In this document: piece after piece, positions 41,077-52,969 of the stretch
Position numbering within the stretch: the stretch's first letter is position 1
How the letters are laid out: each line of letters starts with the position of its first letter
Assembly (NCBI GenBank): GCA_036245525.1
Contig: BTPG01000003.1
Span: 208,097,488-208,161,487, forward strand
DNA from: Semisulcospira habei
Lineage: Eukaryota > Mollusca > Gastropoda > Semisulcospiridae
Direction of reading: 5' to 3'
DNA: 64,000 bases
Notes under the pieces: generated by a model
Seen by the model: the letters and a program-made list of their open reading frames with translations, nothing else
Databases searched by the model: none
Told to the model about the DNA's origin: nothing
Translations under genes and position numbers: made by a program

Positions 41077-42300
41077 TCATTCTGCCAGGATGAGTATTTT
41101 CCACTCCTGTAGCTTCTGCTCTTCTGCTACTAGGTCCTCTCTCACGCTGACGCCGCTACAACCAGTGTCCCTCAACACTCGCATTGAAGTGTTGCCGATG
41201 AAGCCTAACACCACTGGCATGTTGGGCACCTCACTTTTAGGCAGCGCGATGTTGGAAACTGGTAAGAATGTTGCCCCATCGCAAACTGGAATGCGACCAC
41301 TTCTCTTAAAAGACTCAATTTGCTCCAGTGTGTATATAAACTGGTGCCAAACATCGCACACCAACGACACGTTCTTTTAGCCTGTTTGTTCTGGCTTGGC
41401 CGTATACACAAGGTTTTATGCTCTCTCCAGACGCAAAGTCACCAGGTGACGTCACATCGTTGGCCAGTACGGCTCTGTGCTGAGACGTGGTACCACTTCT
41501 GCCTGCTGTCTCGCGGTCTTGGTTGAGTCTTCTGTTGTTGTCGCCTCGGGGAATATCTTTGGAAGGATATCGTACTGCCTTGTGTCCCTTCATTCCACAG
41601 ACGAAGCATGTCAGGCTTCCCCCCCCCCCCCTCCTCCCCGCCCGGCATCTGTTTCGGGGTATCTGTAACGTCTTGTTTTTCCTCTGCTGGTGTAAACGCC
41701 CGCTGCGGCTTGCCGGGCCAGAACTTCATGTTGTCTCAGCAGGGCGGCTCTCAACTTGGTGTAATCCTCGGCTTCTTCTCTTGGCAGGCGGGTGTAGAAA
41801 TCAAGCGCGTTGCCGGTCAAAAGTGCACTGAGTTTGGTGTCCCAAGTATCTGGATTCCAGTTGTTTCTGCTTGCAAAGCGATCAAGTCATTCCATGTATG
41901 CGTCCTCTTGTCTGTACTTTCTGCATGAGGTTGTTTTGGTGCACGGGCTGTTTTGTATCTGCTGGCTAATAATGCTGCTTCTGCTAATCTCTGGCCCTAT
42001 GCCTCTAACTCCATTTTCTTTAGCTGAAACTCGTGTTGTCGCGGCCTCTCCGCCTCTGCTGCTTGAATCTCAAATTTCTTGAGCTCACGCTCTTTGGCTC
42101 TTTCTTCTTTCTCCAATCTCTTTTCTTCTCTCTTCAATCTCTCCTTTTCTTCTCTCTCCAGTCTCTTTTCTTCTCTCTCCAGTCTCTTCTTTTCTTCTCT
42201 ATCTCCATTCTTTCCTTTTTTTCTCTTCGATCTTTCCTTTATCCTTTACAAACGCAAGGAGTTAAGCTCCCTCAGTCCACATTCCATTCCAAGTTTCAGG
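41077..42300 (-). pseudogene. Gag and protease of LTR-2
   Basis: From 42300 downward: a charged coiled coil rich in Glu, Arg, Lys and Leu (42080-42240; encoded by repeated ctctccagtctcttttctt), a damaged capsid region (LRAALLRQHEVL near 41745), a zinc knuckle that reads CFVCGMKGHKAVRY with Tyr for the last Cys (about 41560-41605; a C-run at 41615-41630 breaks the frame), then the protease (VLRDTGCSGVSV, 41140-41180). The middle of the capsid is deleted compared with the third element. Not functional. Confidence 0.8.
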
Positions 42301-42307
42301 TGAAGTC

Positions 42308-42325
42308 CCGTCGAAGGTGCCAACA
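42308..42325 (-). other. Primer binding site of LTR-2
   Basis: On the minus strand, next to the right LTR, the sequence is TGGCACCTTCGACGGGAC after three or so bases. The equivalent site of the third element (59564-59581) reads TGGCTCCTCCGACGGGAC. Both start with TGG and look like complements of a tRNA 3' end; the tRNA is not identified. Confidence 0.6.
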
Positions 42326-43644
42326 TGTTACGTGGTAGTCGTGGTCGTAGTATGATGCATTCACACCAGACACACTCACGTACGATTCTTGTAGAAAAAC
42401 CTCATTCAGTTGCAACTCGTCACACGTGGCACAAGGTTGGAGACCACACTGGAGTAACAGTTCCAACAGTACTTTATTCTCACGATGCACTCCGAGCACA
42501 TTGCATCTACACTTTAATACTCTGTCTCTTACAATGCATCCGCACGTTGATACACTATCTCATACAACGCAAGCACACATTTCCTAACACCATCTTTCAT
42601 ACTTTCATACTATTACAGATTTCCAGAACAATCCCGCAAATTACACAACTCCACAATTGAAAACAAAATAACCAAAATCATAAAAATTCATTAAAAAGAA
42701 CACTCTAGATCTATCTACAATCTTCCACTAAAATCTAGCGTACGTTGTAGTTGTGATCGTAGTATGATGCAATCACAGCAGACGCATTCACGTAGGGTTC
42801 TTGTAGAAAACCCTCACATAGATGCAACTCGTCACAGGTGGCACAAGCGGTTGTAGACCATACTGGAGTAACAATTCCAACAGCACTTTTTTCTCAAGAT
42901 GCACACTTAGCACAATGCATTCACATTTGATGCACTGACTCTCACAAATGCAACCACGCTTTGATACGCTTTCTCTTATGCAATGCATCCACGCTTTGAT
43001 ACACTGACTCAAACAGTACATCCGCACTATGATACACTGTCCCATACGATGCATCCAAACTTTGACACACTGCGTCTCTCATAGAATGCATCAAAACTTT
43101 GATACACTGCGTCTCGCATACAATGCATGCACAAACTTCCAAACACCCTCTTTTAAACTCTTACAGATTTCAAGAACAATCCCACAAATTACACAACTCA
43201 ACCAATCAGAAAGGAAAACGGAACCAAAACCCATTAATATTCATTCATTAAATAAAAAAAAAAAAAAACACTCTAGATCTTTCTACAATCTTCCACTAAA
43301 ATCTAGGTGAATTACGTAAATGTTACGAAATGTAGCCAACATGACTGTGTACAACAAAACTTTTGACGTCATGTTTGAGGTCACTAGAACAATCGCGGCT
43401 TTACTAGAACCTTCCAGCTTAATCTAGGTCGGACTTAATCCAGGTCAGACTTTACAACAATTTAGCGAAACGAGCAAAATTATATTCAAACTAAAACTAT
43501 CGTTCGCAATTCTCCAAGCAAAAGAAAACAAATCATATTAAAAAGGTACGTGATTTTAATCTAAAATAACACAGCTGAACATCTGATCTTTCCTATGATT
43601 GACACACATGCCCTAAAAAGATTAACACAACCACAAACGTAACA
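42326..43644 (-). repeat. 5' LTR of LTR-2, with internal duplication
   Basis: 1319 bp. 42326-42736 and 42737-43310 both carry the LTR outer part: a gtMgtgRtcgtagtatgatgcattcac block, ttcttgtagaaaaccctca, gcaactcgtcacaYgtggcacaagg and ctggagtaacagttccaacagcac. The inner remainder to 43644 occurs once. So the LTR, or part of a second LTR, was duplicated in tandem. Confidence 0.85.
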
Positions 43645-43649
43645 GGCCG

Positions 43650-44502
43650 CCATATTCAAGGTAGCAGCCTATCACACTACCTTAGCCATACGAAATAGGT
43701 TGCTGTGTACAGATAGCATGCCTAAGTCAGAAAAAAAAAATAGAGAATTGTTAGTATGGTTAGACAACGGTTAGCGTTAGTATGTAAACGTTAATTTAGT
43801 GTTCAGCAGTGGTTACAATTGAAACGTCACAAACTAACGTTAGTTTGACGTTTATTTAGCACATTCTATATTATACCGTTGTAAAAAGTACCGTTAAATA
43901 GAGGTTACTAACTAACGTTAGGCTGGCTTTTATTTACCACAGATTCAGGGCAGAAAAATCTTCGCAATTTCTACAAAGAAAATGGCGGCCCATCGGAGTG
44001 AAGCGATCTGCTGCTTTCTCTGCAACATATACGGATTCACAAGCTGTCTCAACCGTCTTTGTCTGTGTGCTTCTTCTGCGTTCATCGACGCGGATAAGAA
44101 TTAAAGCAATAGTAGCGGCAAATCTTGCTTAACTAGAGTCGGAAACAGATTGGCACTGGCCCTCTCTTTCTCCTTCCCAACGCGTTACCCACGTACATGT
44201 TTTTTTCACGTTTGCGTCATCATTTCGGAAAGTTGTTTTGTCGTTACATTTGTTTTACTTCATTACTACGCACTTTGATTTTCAACATCTCGTCTGCTCG
44301 AGCGCCGTCTTCCAGACCAGTAACAACAGTCTGCTGTCAAGTTTGCGAGATCATCTCCGGCCTGGCTTTTTTTTTATTTTTTATCATAGTTACCACTACT
44401 TTGGAAGGTAAAAAAAAAAAATTCAAGCGTGTCCTTTTATTATCTTTGATGGTCTGAATGTTGTTTCCTCTGTCCTTTTTTTCTTCTTTCTTGCATGCTG
44501 AT
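43650..44502. other. Non-coding interval with AACGTTA motifs
   Basis: 850 bp without a convincing gene. The heptamer AACGTTA or near variants (actaacgttagt) recurs at 43760-43930, similar to the right end of the window (63740-63890). A 44197-44457 frame is hydrophobic but looks like chance. Confidence 0.55.
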
Positions 44503-44507
44503 CTCTA

Positions 44508-46262
44508 ATAATAATAAAATAAAAATTACGGTATTTATAATGCGCTTATCTTATAATAATTATAACTCTAAGCGCGCACTCACACCTCGCACACGCATGC
44601 GAACGCTTTAGACAGTGACTCACGTAACACAAATAGTGAAAATACCTTACGACGGTCAGCTTGGGGTGGGGAGTGTGGTGATAATAGTGCTAGAACTGTT
44701 GAAAGAGGTGAGTTTTGAGGGCGGACTGGAAGGAGGAGAGCGAGTGTTTCTGACGGAGAGAGAGTGGGAGAGTGTTCCAGGTAGATGGACCGTATACTGA
44801 GAAGGAGCGGGGGCCGAAAGTGCTGAGCTTGGTGCGGGGGATGAGGAGGCGGAGAGGGTCGGAGGCGGAGCGAAGGGAACGGGGAGGAGTGTAGGGGTGA
44901 AATAAGTTGGAGAGATAGGCAGGAGCGTAGTTGTTCAGGGATTTGTAGCAGATAGACAGAATCTTGTATTGGATGCGTTGGGCATGATTTGTAGCAGAGA
45001 GACAGAATCTTGTATTTGATGGGTTGGGGGATGGGGAGCCAGTGAAGGAGTTTGAGCAGGGGAGTGATGTGGTCGGATTTTTTCTTTCTGAGGACGAGGC
45101 GGGCAGCATTATTCTGGACGCGCTGGAGAGTGAGAGTGGTGGAGTGAGGAAGGCCGGAAAGGAGAGAGTTGTAGTAGTCGATGCGAGATAAGATGAGAGA
45201 GACAGCGAGTTTGGTGGCAGCTTCGGTAGTGAGGTATTTTCTGATCTGACTGATGCGGCGGAGGTGGAAATAAAATGCCTGGGCCGTGGCGGAGACGAAG
45301 CTGGTCATGGAAAGCGAGGAGTCGAGGATAACGCCAAGGTTCTTGACCGAGTCAGAGAGGGAGATGGGGGTGCTGTCGAGTTGAAGGTGGAGAGAGGGAG
45401 GGAGCTGGGAAAGTTTCTGGCGAGTGCCTACCAGCATGCCTTCTGTTTTGTCGTCGTTCAGTTTGAGCTTGTTTGCTGTCATCCAGTTTTTCACGTCTTC
45501 ATAGCAGTCAGCCGTGCGAGTCAGTAGTGTCTGAGTGTTGTCGAGTTTGTCTTTGTCTAGTAGTTGTGAGTCGTCAGCGAAGAGGTGGTAGTGTATGTGG
45601 TGAGACTGGATGATGTTGGACAGGGGGGAGGTGTAGAGTGTGAAAAGGACCCGGCCCAGGACGGACCCCTGTGGAACGCCGCAGGAGAGCCTGACTGGGT
45701 TGGAGGAGACGCCGTCGATGATGACGGACTGCTGTCTGTCGGAGAGGTAGGAGAGAAACCAGGAGTGAGCAGAGTCAGTGATGCCGAAGGAGTGGTGAAG
45801 GCGGTGGAGGAGGATAGAATGGTCTATGGTGTTTAAGGCGGCAGAGAGATCGAGTAGCGTAAGAAGGGAGATGTTGCCCGAGTCAGTGGAGAGAAGCAGG
45901 TCGTTAAGGATATGTAAAAGGGCTGTTTCAGTGCTGTGATGTTTGCGATAGGCAGACTGGAAAGGACTGAGGAGGTTGTTGTCGGCGAGGTGGAGGTTGA
46001 GTTGGTTGAGAACAACCTTCTCAAGAAGCTTGGACAGGAAAGAGAGATTGGAGACTGGGCGGTAGTTCTTGAGTTCGTTTGGGTCGAGGTTGTGTCTTTT
46101 GAGGAGAGGACGGACGATGGCGGACTTGAAGATATCGGGGACGGAGCCATTCTCTAGAGATGTGTTGATGATGTCGGTAATGAAGGGCAAAAGTTTTGGG
46201 AGGCCGTCCCGGTAGAGGGAAGCTGGGAGGGGGTCTAGTTCACAGGTTTTGAAAGGCATGGA
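44508..46262 (-). mobile_element. LINE-C2, 5'-truncated L2/CR1-like LINE
   Basis: Same family as LINE-C1, including the 3' UTR (attacggtatttataatgcgc) and ATT-rich tail. It is flanked by CTCTA at 44503-44507 and 46263-46267. Truncated just before the RT fingers. Confidence 0.9.
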
Positions 46263-46415
46263 CTCTACACGCTGGGTAGCACCTACACTTGAGCCAGGAC
46301 TGATGTTTTCAATAGCTAATTGACTGTGCTCATTAGAACTAGATTTCGGCAGCTGAGGCCACTGGAAACTGTGAGAGAGATGCTGCTTAGGATGGGAAGA
46401 CTCAGACAGCTTCAA
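44580..46415 (-). pseudogene. LINE-C2 RT with a non-LINE 5' extension
   Basis: The frame opens at 46415 in flanking DNA (about 51 codons, Ser/His/Gln-rich, up to GATQRVE) and then enters the LINE at SMPFKTCELDPLPASL. RT blocks: NYRPVSNLSFLSKLLEK, LDLSAALNTIDH (FD of the family changed to LN), GVPQGSVLG, FADD. A 46-bp tandem duplication (44940-45030; gatttgtagcagagagacagaatcttg twice) shifts the frame. The proper C-terminus is at 44690-45109 in another frame. The upstream 51 codons are not LINE sequence, and I do not recognise them. Confidence 0.82.
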
Positions 46416-46579
46416 ATAAATCGTCTAATATGATAAAATTGGCATGTCTCTTCAGTAATCATTTTTGTAAGTTAATTGTGTTGTTGTTGTTGTTTTTGTC
46501 TTGTTTTGTTTTGTTTTTGTTTGTTTCTTTGTTTGTTTGTTTTTGTTGTTGTTGTACTGTCCCTCGTTAGGTTTGTTTT

Positions 46580-46882
46580 GTGTCTGTGGATCATCTTCAA
46601 CATTTTGAAGATGTTACATCGAAATACCATTGGTATGCTGATTGTCGGATTTCCGACCCATCGGCTATAATGGACCACTTCTTTTCGAACAGTGGAGATG
46701 GGGTTTGTAATGACGGGCAGTGTAATAAGAGTCTATACGATATGTCGACTCAATGGCATGAGGAAGATTCCCAACCATTCCGTCCCACCACGGGATCGAG
46801 CCTAGTAAATTCTCGTCAGCTAACACGCAGCGCTATTTATGAGCAATGTCCACGAGTTGATTTGTATAGAACGCGTTTGTAA
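46580..46882 (+). CDS. Short unrecognised ORF
   Basis: 100 codons with balanced composition (HLQHFEDVTSKYHWYADCR, DHFFSNSGDGVCNDGQCNK). No repeats and no motif I know. It may be a piece of an unlisted element or a chance frame. The preceding 46470-46560 is (GTTT/GTTGTT)-rich. No promoter or splice evidence. Confidence 0.25.
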   Translation: MSVDHLQHFEDVTSKYHWYADCRISDPSAIMDHFFSNSGDGVCNDGQCNKSLYDMSTQWHEEDSQPFRPTTGSSLVNSRQLTRSAIYEQCPRVDLYRTRL

Positions 46883-47100
46883 AGAGATGATTTAGTAATT
46901 ATCTAAAAGCTTGCAGCTGCCTTCAGCACAGCACTGTCATACAGACGATATTGTTTCTGTATGTCAGAATGGTCTATGTGATCGGCTGATCCACTTGACT
47001 GTGCTTTTAGCTAGTACCTGGCACAGCGAGTAATTCAGATTTTTATATTGCAACTCACGTTCCTGCTAGCGATTGGCAATGCATCAGCTGAAGATAGAAT

Positions 47101-49690
47101 AAGAATAAGAAGAATAAGAATAAGAGTACTTTATTATCTCGAAAAGAGAAATTCGGTTGTGGTACATTTATAACAACATACATAAAAACATTATAGCATA
47201 ATTATGAACATTTTCTCCCTGCACTTGCACAGCTACAAATTCCCAATGGATATAAAGTAAACACTACAAAATCTTTACACATAACTCTTACACATCTCAC
47301 ACAAACATCTTTTATGGACTGAACAGAGCGGCACTTATACAGTCACACCCACCTCTACACATGCATACATAATACGCGTGTTTCAACCTAGTCCTAACCC
47401 TCACTACTTATTATACAAACGTCTCAGTACATTATTACACATTATTACACAAGCTGCATAATTAAAGTCTACCGTAGTAAAATAATTAGTGGGTAAACAC
47501 TCAGTAACAACAATCCCAGTATGTCCAATATAATCACTTCTCTAAAATCAACAAGCTCCATTCCTACTGATTGCACAGGTAAAGGGGGATAGGGGGAGGA
47601 GTTAGGTTTGGGTATGCGTGGATGTAAATACAGATTGCTTAGAGTGATGGATTTGGGGATGAAACTGTGCTGTAGTGTGAGTGTTCTAGCTTTGTGCGTG
47701 CGGAGTCTGCGGCCAGAGGGGAGGAGTTCATAGAGGTGGGCAAGGACATGGGATCCGGTCTGAAGATATCCGCCTACCCTTTCTCACCACACGCTGTTCA
47801 TACAGGGACTCCACACTGGCTTGCTTACTGCCAGTCACTTTGCTGCAGATGTTTACCATTCGTGCCAGGGTGTTCTTGTTCTTCACACTCAGACCTCCAT
47901 ACCAGCACACAGAACCGAAAGTGATGACAGACTCAATAAAAGAGCAGTAAAAAATTTGAAGGATAGAGGGGTTCACATTCAGCTTCCTGAGTTTCTGGAG
48001 GCAGTAGATGCGTGACTGACATTTCTTGTGTATGAGGGTGGTGTTTGCGTTAAAGGACAACTTATCATCTATGACTGTTCCAAGATACTTATACTCAGTC
48101 ACACGCTCAACAGACACATCATCGATCATCAGAACTGGGACAGGGGCAGGGTTTCTTCGAAAGTCTATCAGTAGTTCCTTGGTCTTACTCACATTTAGGT
48201 CTAGAAAATTATCTTTACACCAAACACTAAAACGTTCTACTTCTGCAAAGTAAGTCGCATCATTATTGGAGAGATCTTCTAAGGCAGTGTCATCCGAGTA
48301 TTTTATAAGAAGTTTAGAGTCAGTGCCACTACAATCGTTAGTGTAAAGTGTGAACAGCACAGGGGAAAGAACTGTACCTTGATGGGCGCCTATGGAAGTG
48401 GACCTAAGGGATGAGAGAGCTGTTTGAAAGCGAACTGACTGGGTCCTATTTACAAGGAAGTTGACAATCCATAGGACAAGCCTTGGCGTTACATTGTAAC
48501 AGAGAAGTCTTTGAGCTATGAGATAGGGTTGTATAGTGTTGAAAGCTGAAGAAAAGTCTATAAAAAGAATGCGTACAAAAGAGCCAGGTTTTTCTAAATG
48601 TGTGTATGCATGGTGCAGGAGTGTGAGTGTGGCGTCGTCAGTACATCTGTTTTGCTTGTATGCAAACTGGAAAGGATCTTGATAGGGCTTGACCTGATCG
48701 AGCAGTCTAGAAAGGACAACACGCTCAAAGCACTTCATTACTATAGAGGTGAGAGCTACAGGGCAATAGTCATTGAGTGTCTTGGGCTTGTTGTTCTTGG
48801 GGACAGGGCAGACTGTAGATGTTTTTCCAGAGCCTAGGTACAGTGCAATCCTTCAGAGACCAGCTAAACAAACGGATATAAACAACAAACAATTGACTGG
48901 CACATAATCTCAAAACTCTAACGCAAATATTATCAGGGCCTACTGCTTTCTTAACATTCAGTTTGCTAAAAAGCTTCTCAACCGCCTTGCCATGGATCTC
49001 AAAGTCTTCATCAACATTGCCTGCCACATTTACTTCAAGCTGGGAAATCATGCTATATAAATCATCCTTCAGATCATCTTTCTCAAATCTAAAATAGAAC
49101 TCATTCAGTTTTTCAGAAAATTCAGTTTGTTCTTTCATTGGCATGCTACTGCTACTGAATTTTGATTTATTGTGGCCTGATAAAGTTTTAAGTCCTTTCC
49201 ATGCATCTACTAAGCTACCTGATTCAAACTGTGACTCTACTTTCTCTTTATACTTTTTCTTAGCGTGAAAATCTGCTTCCTCGATTTATTCTGTATTGCT
49301 TTCCTTTTTACTCTGTCTCGAGTCTGAAATGCCACTTTTTTCTCATTCAATGTGGCTTTGATAGACTTTGAAATCCATGGTTTGTTTTTGGGATACAATT
49401 TCACTGTCTTAGATGGAATAATCATATCTTTACAGAAATTCACATAGTCAGAAGTTACTTCAGTAGCTTCGTCTACACTGACACTGGAATCAAGAAACAC
49501 CTCCCAATCTGTACAATCAAAACACCCTTGCAACTGTTCTACACTGTCCTTAGACCACACCTTAACTAACTTCTTCACTATGGGCTCTGTCTGGATTTTG
49601 TGTTTGTATGCTGGGACAAGAAACACAGTATTGTGGTCAGAGTTACTAGATAAGACCTGCCAGAATTTGCAGCATCGCATTCCACATCAG
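47101..49690 (-). mobile_element. LINE-D, CR1-group (Rex1-like) LINE, 5' truncated
   Basis: A minus-strand LINE from the endonuclease end (49680) to a 3' tail at 47101-47135, where on the minus strand AATAAAG is followed by TTATTC repeats. About 600 bp of 3' UTR precede the tail. Coding frames are 49680-49237, 49144-48770 and 48738-47728, separated by indels. Confidence 0.87.
47728..49680 (-). pseudogene. LINE-D ORF2: linker and reverse transcriptase
   Basis: The first segment (49680-49237) is the linker after the endonuclease (SSNSDHNTVFLVPAY carries the SDH end; WISKSIKATLNEKK). The second (49144-48770) is the RT entry (KAVGPDNICVRVLR, FSWSLKDCTVPRLW). The third (48738-47728, 336 residues) holds RT: MKCFERVVLSRLL, DPFQFAYKQNRCTDDA, ILFIDFSSAFNTIQP, GAHQGTVLSPVLF (PQG changed to HQG), KYSDDTAL for the catalytic box, then EYKYLGTVIDD and SFIESVITFG. 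The substitutions and two frame breaks suggest an inactive copy. Sequence style matches Rex1/CR1-group elements of fishes and invertebrates. Confidence 0.84.
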
Positions 49691-50300
49691 CATAGATAAC
49701 ATAATTCAAAATGGAAAAGGAGAAATGCGACCCGTGATGTAATTTCCAAGGCTTTAGCTCTCAGTTGCTTCCATACATTCAGGCCCTCATATCAGACTTG
49801 ATATAATTATGATAAGGCCCCCCCGCCCTCACACACAACAACAAAACACCAACAACGAAACACCAACAACAACACCAACAACAAAACAAAATGAAACAAA
49901 ACTAAAAAACATAGAAACGAGGCTTTGGGGGGTGGGGTTGTATACCCTAAAATCGTGGTTCCTGATAGACGTTTTATAAGTTCCTGTGATTCTGGGTAGC
50001 AGTTTTTGGCTCACGTGCGACGCAAATGTGAGTCTATATTCTGGGCCAGTGGTCGTCTGTCCGTCGTCCGTGGAAAACTGTAACATGGGCCTTTTCTTGG
50101 AGACTATTCAAGCTACAGTCTTCAAACGTGGCCCACAGATACTTTACGGCAAGACCTTCCTAAACATGCAAAATGGAGTGACCTCACGCAACGTTCAAGG
50201 TCACAGGGGATCAGGAAATATATCACCAAAGCTATATTTTGACAAAAATAGCCATATTTTGACAAAATGCAATTTGCTTTCAAATACTATTTACAACACT
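49691..50300. other. Non-coding interval
   Basis: Contains an (ACAACA)-rich patch at 49835-49900 and the first diverged unit of the 165-bp repeat (50100-50290). No gene. Confidence 0.6.
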
Positions 50301-50302
50301 TA

Positions 50303-50541
50303 AAAAATTATACATATTGAGTATAAAATTTGTGATCATTTCATTAATTTCAATGTGACCCATGAATTTAATTGTAACTATTTTTAACTTACTGATCTTT
50401 TAGGTGATATTTTACCTAGCGTAAGGCGGGTGTAGAAAGGTCTCCCCTTTTCCTTTCATTTACTTTCGTCTAGAAATGTGTAAATATGAATATGCGTAAT
50501 AAAGTTTCATGTTCCTAACAACCAAAACAATGTTATCAAAA
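50303..50541. repeat. 240-bp block, copy 1
   Basis: Nearly identical to 52730-52969: tattgagtataaaatttgtgatc, taggtgatattttacctagc, ggtctccccttttcctttcattta, and gtaataaagtttcatg. It ends acaatgttatcaaaatact in both. Confidence 0.93.
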
Positions 50542-51515
50542 TACTTCAAACCCAAAATTGGTACAAAGATATCTGATGGTAAGACTTTTCTATGCATACT
50601 AGTTTGGTTGATCCCTTGGAAAGGTCAAGGGTCACAAGTGCTCAGGAAATAGGTGCAAATTTGCCAGATTTTTTTTTTCTCAAATAATATTAACAACTTT
50701 AAATCCAAACTTGGTACAGAGATACCTGATGGTAAGACATATATATGCATACTAATTTGGATGACCCGTCGGAAAGGTAAAGGGTCACGAGCTCAGGAAT
50801 TAGGGCCTAAAATAGCCATGTTTTGACAAAGCATGTGTTTTTTTTCTCAATTACTATTTACAACTTCAAACCCAAGCTTCTTACAGATACACCTGATGGC
50901 AAGACCTATCTATGCATACTATTTTGGATGACCCTCAGAGAAGGTTAAAGGTAACAAGAGGTGACAAATGTGTATAAAATGCCAATTTGTGATAGAAGTG
51001 CAGTTAGTATCAACACTGTTGCAAACCTTTCAATCAAATTTGGCACAAAGGTAACTTAAGGGCTTTGCCTTTCTTTTTTTTTTAATTTTTGTGATCCGTC
51101 AAAGATGTCGTCGTGAAACGTGAAAGCCAAAACGTCCTAACAGCGCCCTGTGCATATCGTGACAAAAGTCTGTTGTCAGACGTAAATTCTAGTCATAAAT
51201 CCATCCTACCCCACCAATATCCCCCTTCGTTTGATTTTCCGGCCAGTCAAGGGATGCAGTAAAACCTTTCTATGCATTCTGCTTTGGTTGCCCCCTCGGA
51301 AATTCAAGGTCACAAGAGGTCCAAACAAATGTCAATTAAACATATTTTCACACGCACAAAAATGTTTCTTCTCAAATAATATTTTAAAATTCAAGCCCAA
51401 ACTTGGTACAGAGATACTAAATGGTAAGACCTTTCTGTGCATACCAATCTGGATTTTCACTTGGAAAGGCCAAACAAAAAAGGTCAACAAATGTGTGAAA
51501 AATGCCAAGTTTTAA
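50542..51515. repeat. Degenerate ~165-bp tandem repeat
   Basis: At least four units with tcaaacccaaacttggtacagagatacctgatggtaagac, then tatgcatactaatttggatgacc, aaaggtcaagggtcacaag and ttttctcaaataatatt. Divergence between units is high. Unit starts near 50545, 50700, 50868 and 51390. No coding potential; looks like an old satellite or repeat element. Confidence 0.82.
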
Positions 51516-51705
51516 CAAAGTTTTACATCACTCAAATACGTGAGCCTTATGGGCTTTTTTTTTTTTTTTTTAATTATATCCTTACTTTTATCTGATAGTT
51601 TCAGCATTTTATGGTCCTCATCTCCTTAGCATCGTTACCTGCAAACCAGTCTTAGTGTTTGTTTTCGTGTTATGCTGCAGGGGCTGTTCCGAGAAACTTC
51701 ATGTA

Positions 51706-52808
51706 GTCCATAAGCTAGCCAGTTCTACCGTGCACCCCCCCCCTCCCCCCATCCCAGTACTCAATAAGATGCGTTTCAAAAAGTACCTTAGTATGTCCTG
51801 AGATGTTTAACTCATGTTTCCCGAAAATCCTTAGGAACAAACCAGAGATAAAGCCGATGGCGCAAGGGTACCCCCATTCACACTCTTCTCACATGCTAAA
51901 ATAAGGTGGAGAAACATTTTTCTCTAAATAAATCAGAATTAATTCCAGAGACCAAATCAGGAAATATTATGTTAAGGCACACCTCTGCATCCTCTGCAAA
52001 AACAGAATGAAAAAAATATTGAATCTCTGGCTCACAGTGAAGGTATTTGTGCACCCAATAAACAACCATTTCCGTAAAATCCAAAAAGAAAAAAGAAAAA
52101 AAAAGACACAAATAATGTGTCAGATGCCTTCAGACATTTCTATAGCACTGACACTCCATTTTATGGCTTACGTCTTTAAAACAGGATGTCACAATTATTA
52201 TAAACATGACTGGGTGATGCTGTAATTACCGTGAGAGCCACAGTGGTTGATTTTGTATCCCTACCCCCAAGGTTTAAAAATACACTAAATTAATTTTAAA
52301 AAAATTACTAAAGTTATTCCATTTCATTTTGACCTCTCTTTACCTATTAATTTTCAAAAATGTGAGCATAAAGTGCAAGAAAATAATGAAAGTCGGTATC
52401 CTTTACGGTACGTTCGTGGTGAATGATAGCTTTTTCCCATTTAAAATTGCCGAATTGGGAAACGTACGTTGTTTCCTATGCCCTCAGAAATTGTGTATAC
52501 AACTGATAGGTCTTTTTTTAGTTTTGTTTGCTTAGGATAGAGTTCCACAGTTATTCCCAACCTAATTTTATGATGCTGGGATGCATTTAGGGGCCACAGT
52601 GGCTAAATCTGCTGCCCTACCCCCATTTTACCAGTACTCAAAGGAACGCAAAATGATCATTAAAATTGCTTAAGTCATACTCCTCTGTTTAAATTTTTTT
52701 TTGTTGCCAGTTTTCTTTAAAAAAAAGTATGCATATTGAGTATAAAAATTTGTGATCATTTCATTAATTTCAGTGTGACCCATCAATTTAATTGTAACTA
52801 TTTTGAAC
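51706..52808 (+). repeat. 1.1 kb repeat, arm 1 of an inverted pair
   Basis: Reverse complement of 61648-62785 at high similarity. Shared blocks: cataagctagccag, gccgatggcgcaagggtaccc, ttatgttaaggcacacct and gaccatttcgttttgac-type stretches. It holds no ORF with protein character; a 68-codon frame (52329) is present in both arms but is just conserved by the repeat. Confidence 0.88.
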
Positions 52809-52969
52809 TGGCTGATCTTTTAGGTGATATTTTACCTAGCATAACGCGGGTGTAGTAAGGTCTCCCCTTTTCCTTTCATTTATTTTCGTCTAGAAATGTG
52901 TAAATATAAATATGCGTAATAAAGTTTCATGGCTCCTAACAACCAAAACAATGTTATCAAAATACTTAG
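52730..52969. repeat. 240-bp block, copy 2
   Basis: Direct copy of 50303-50541. Its first 80 bases are also the inner end of the 1.1 kb inverted repeat, so the two repeat families overlap. Confidence 0.93.

Larger units (their letters stand above)
38113..43644 (-). mobile_element. Second Gmr1-like LTR retrotransposon, LTR-2
   Basis: A 5532-bp element in minus orientation, flanked by GGCCG at 38108-38112 and 43645-43649. The left LTR (38113-38824) begins TTTTACGTGG where the right LTR begins TGTTACGTGG, so the terminal TG is mutated to TT. Both end CAACCACAAACGTAACA. The right LTR is 1319 bp, because its outer part is duplicated. Internally: gag near 42.3-41.4 kb, protease near 41.2 kb, integrase at 40.7-39.5 kb, RT start and RNase H end at 39.3-38.97 kb. 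All decayed. LTR difference and coding decay make it much older than LTR-1. Confidence 0.9.

Noticed and set aside
52007..52535. Frames conserved between the two 1.1 kb repeat arms
   Set aside because: Similarity extends equally over stops and non-coding parts, so repeat copying explains it.
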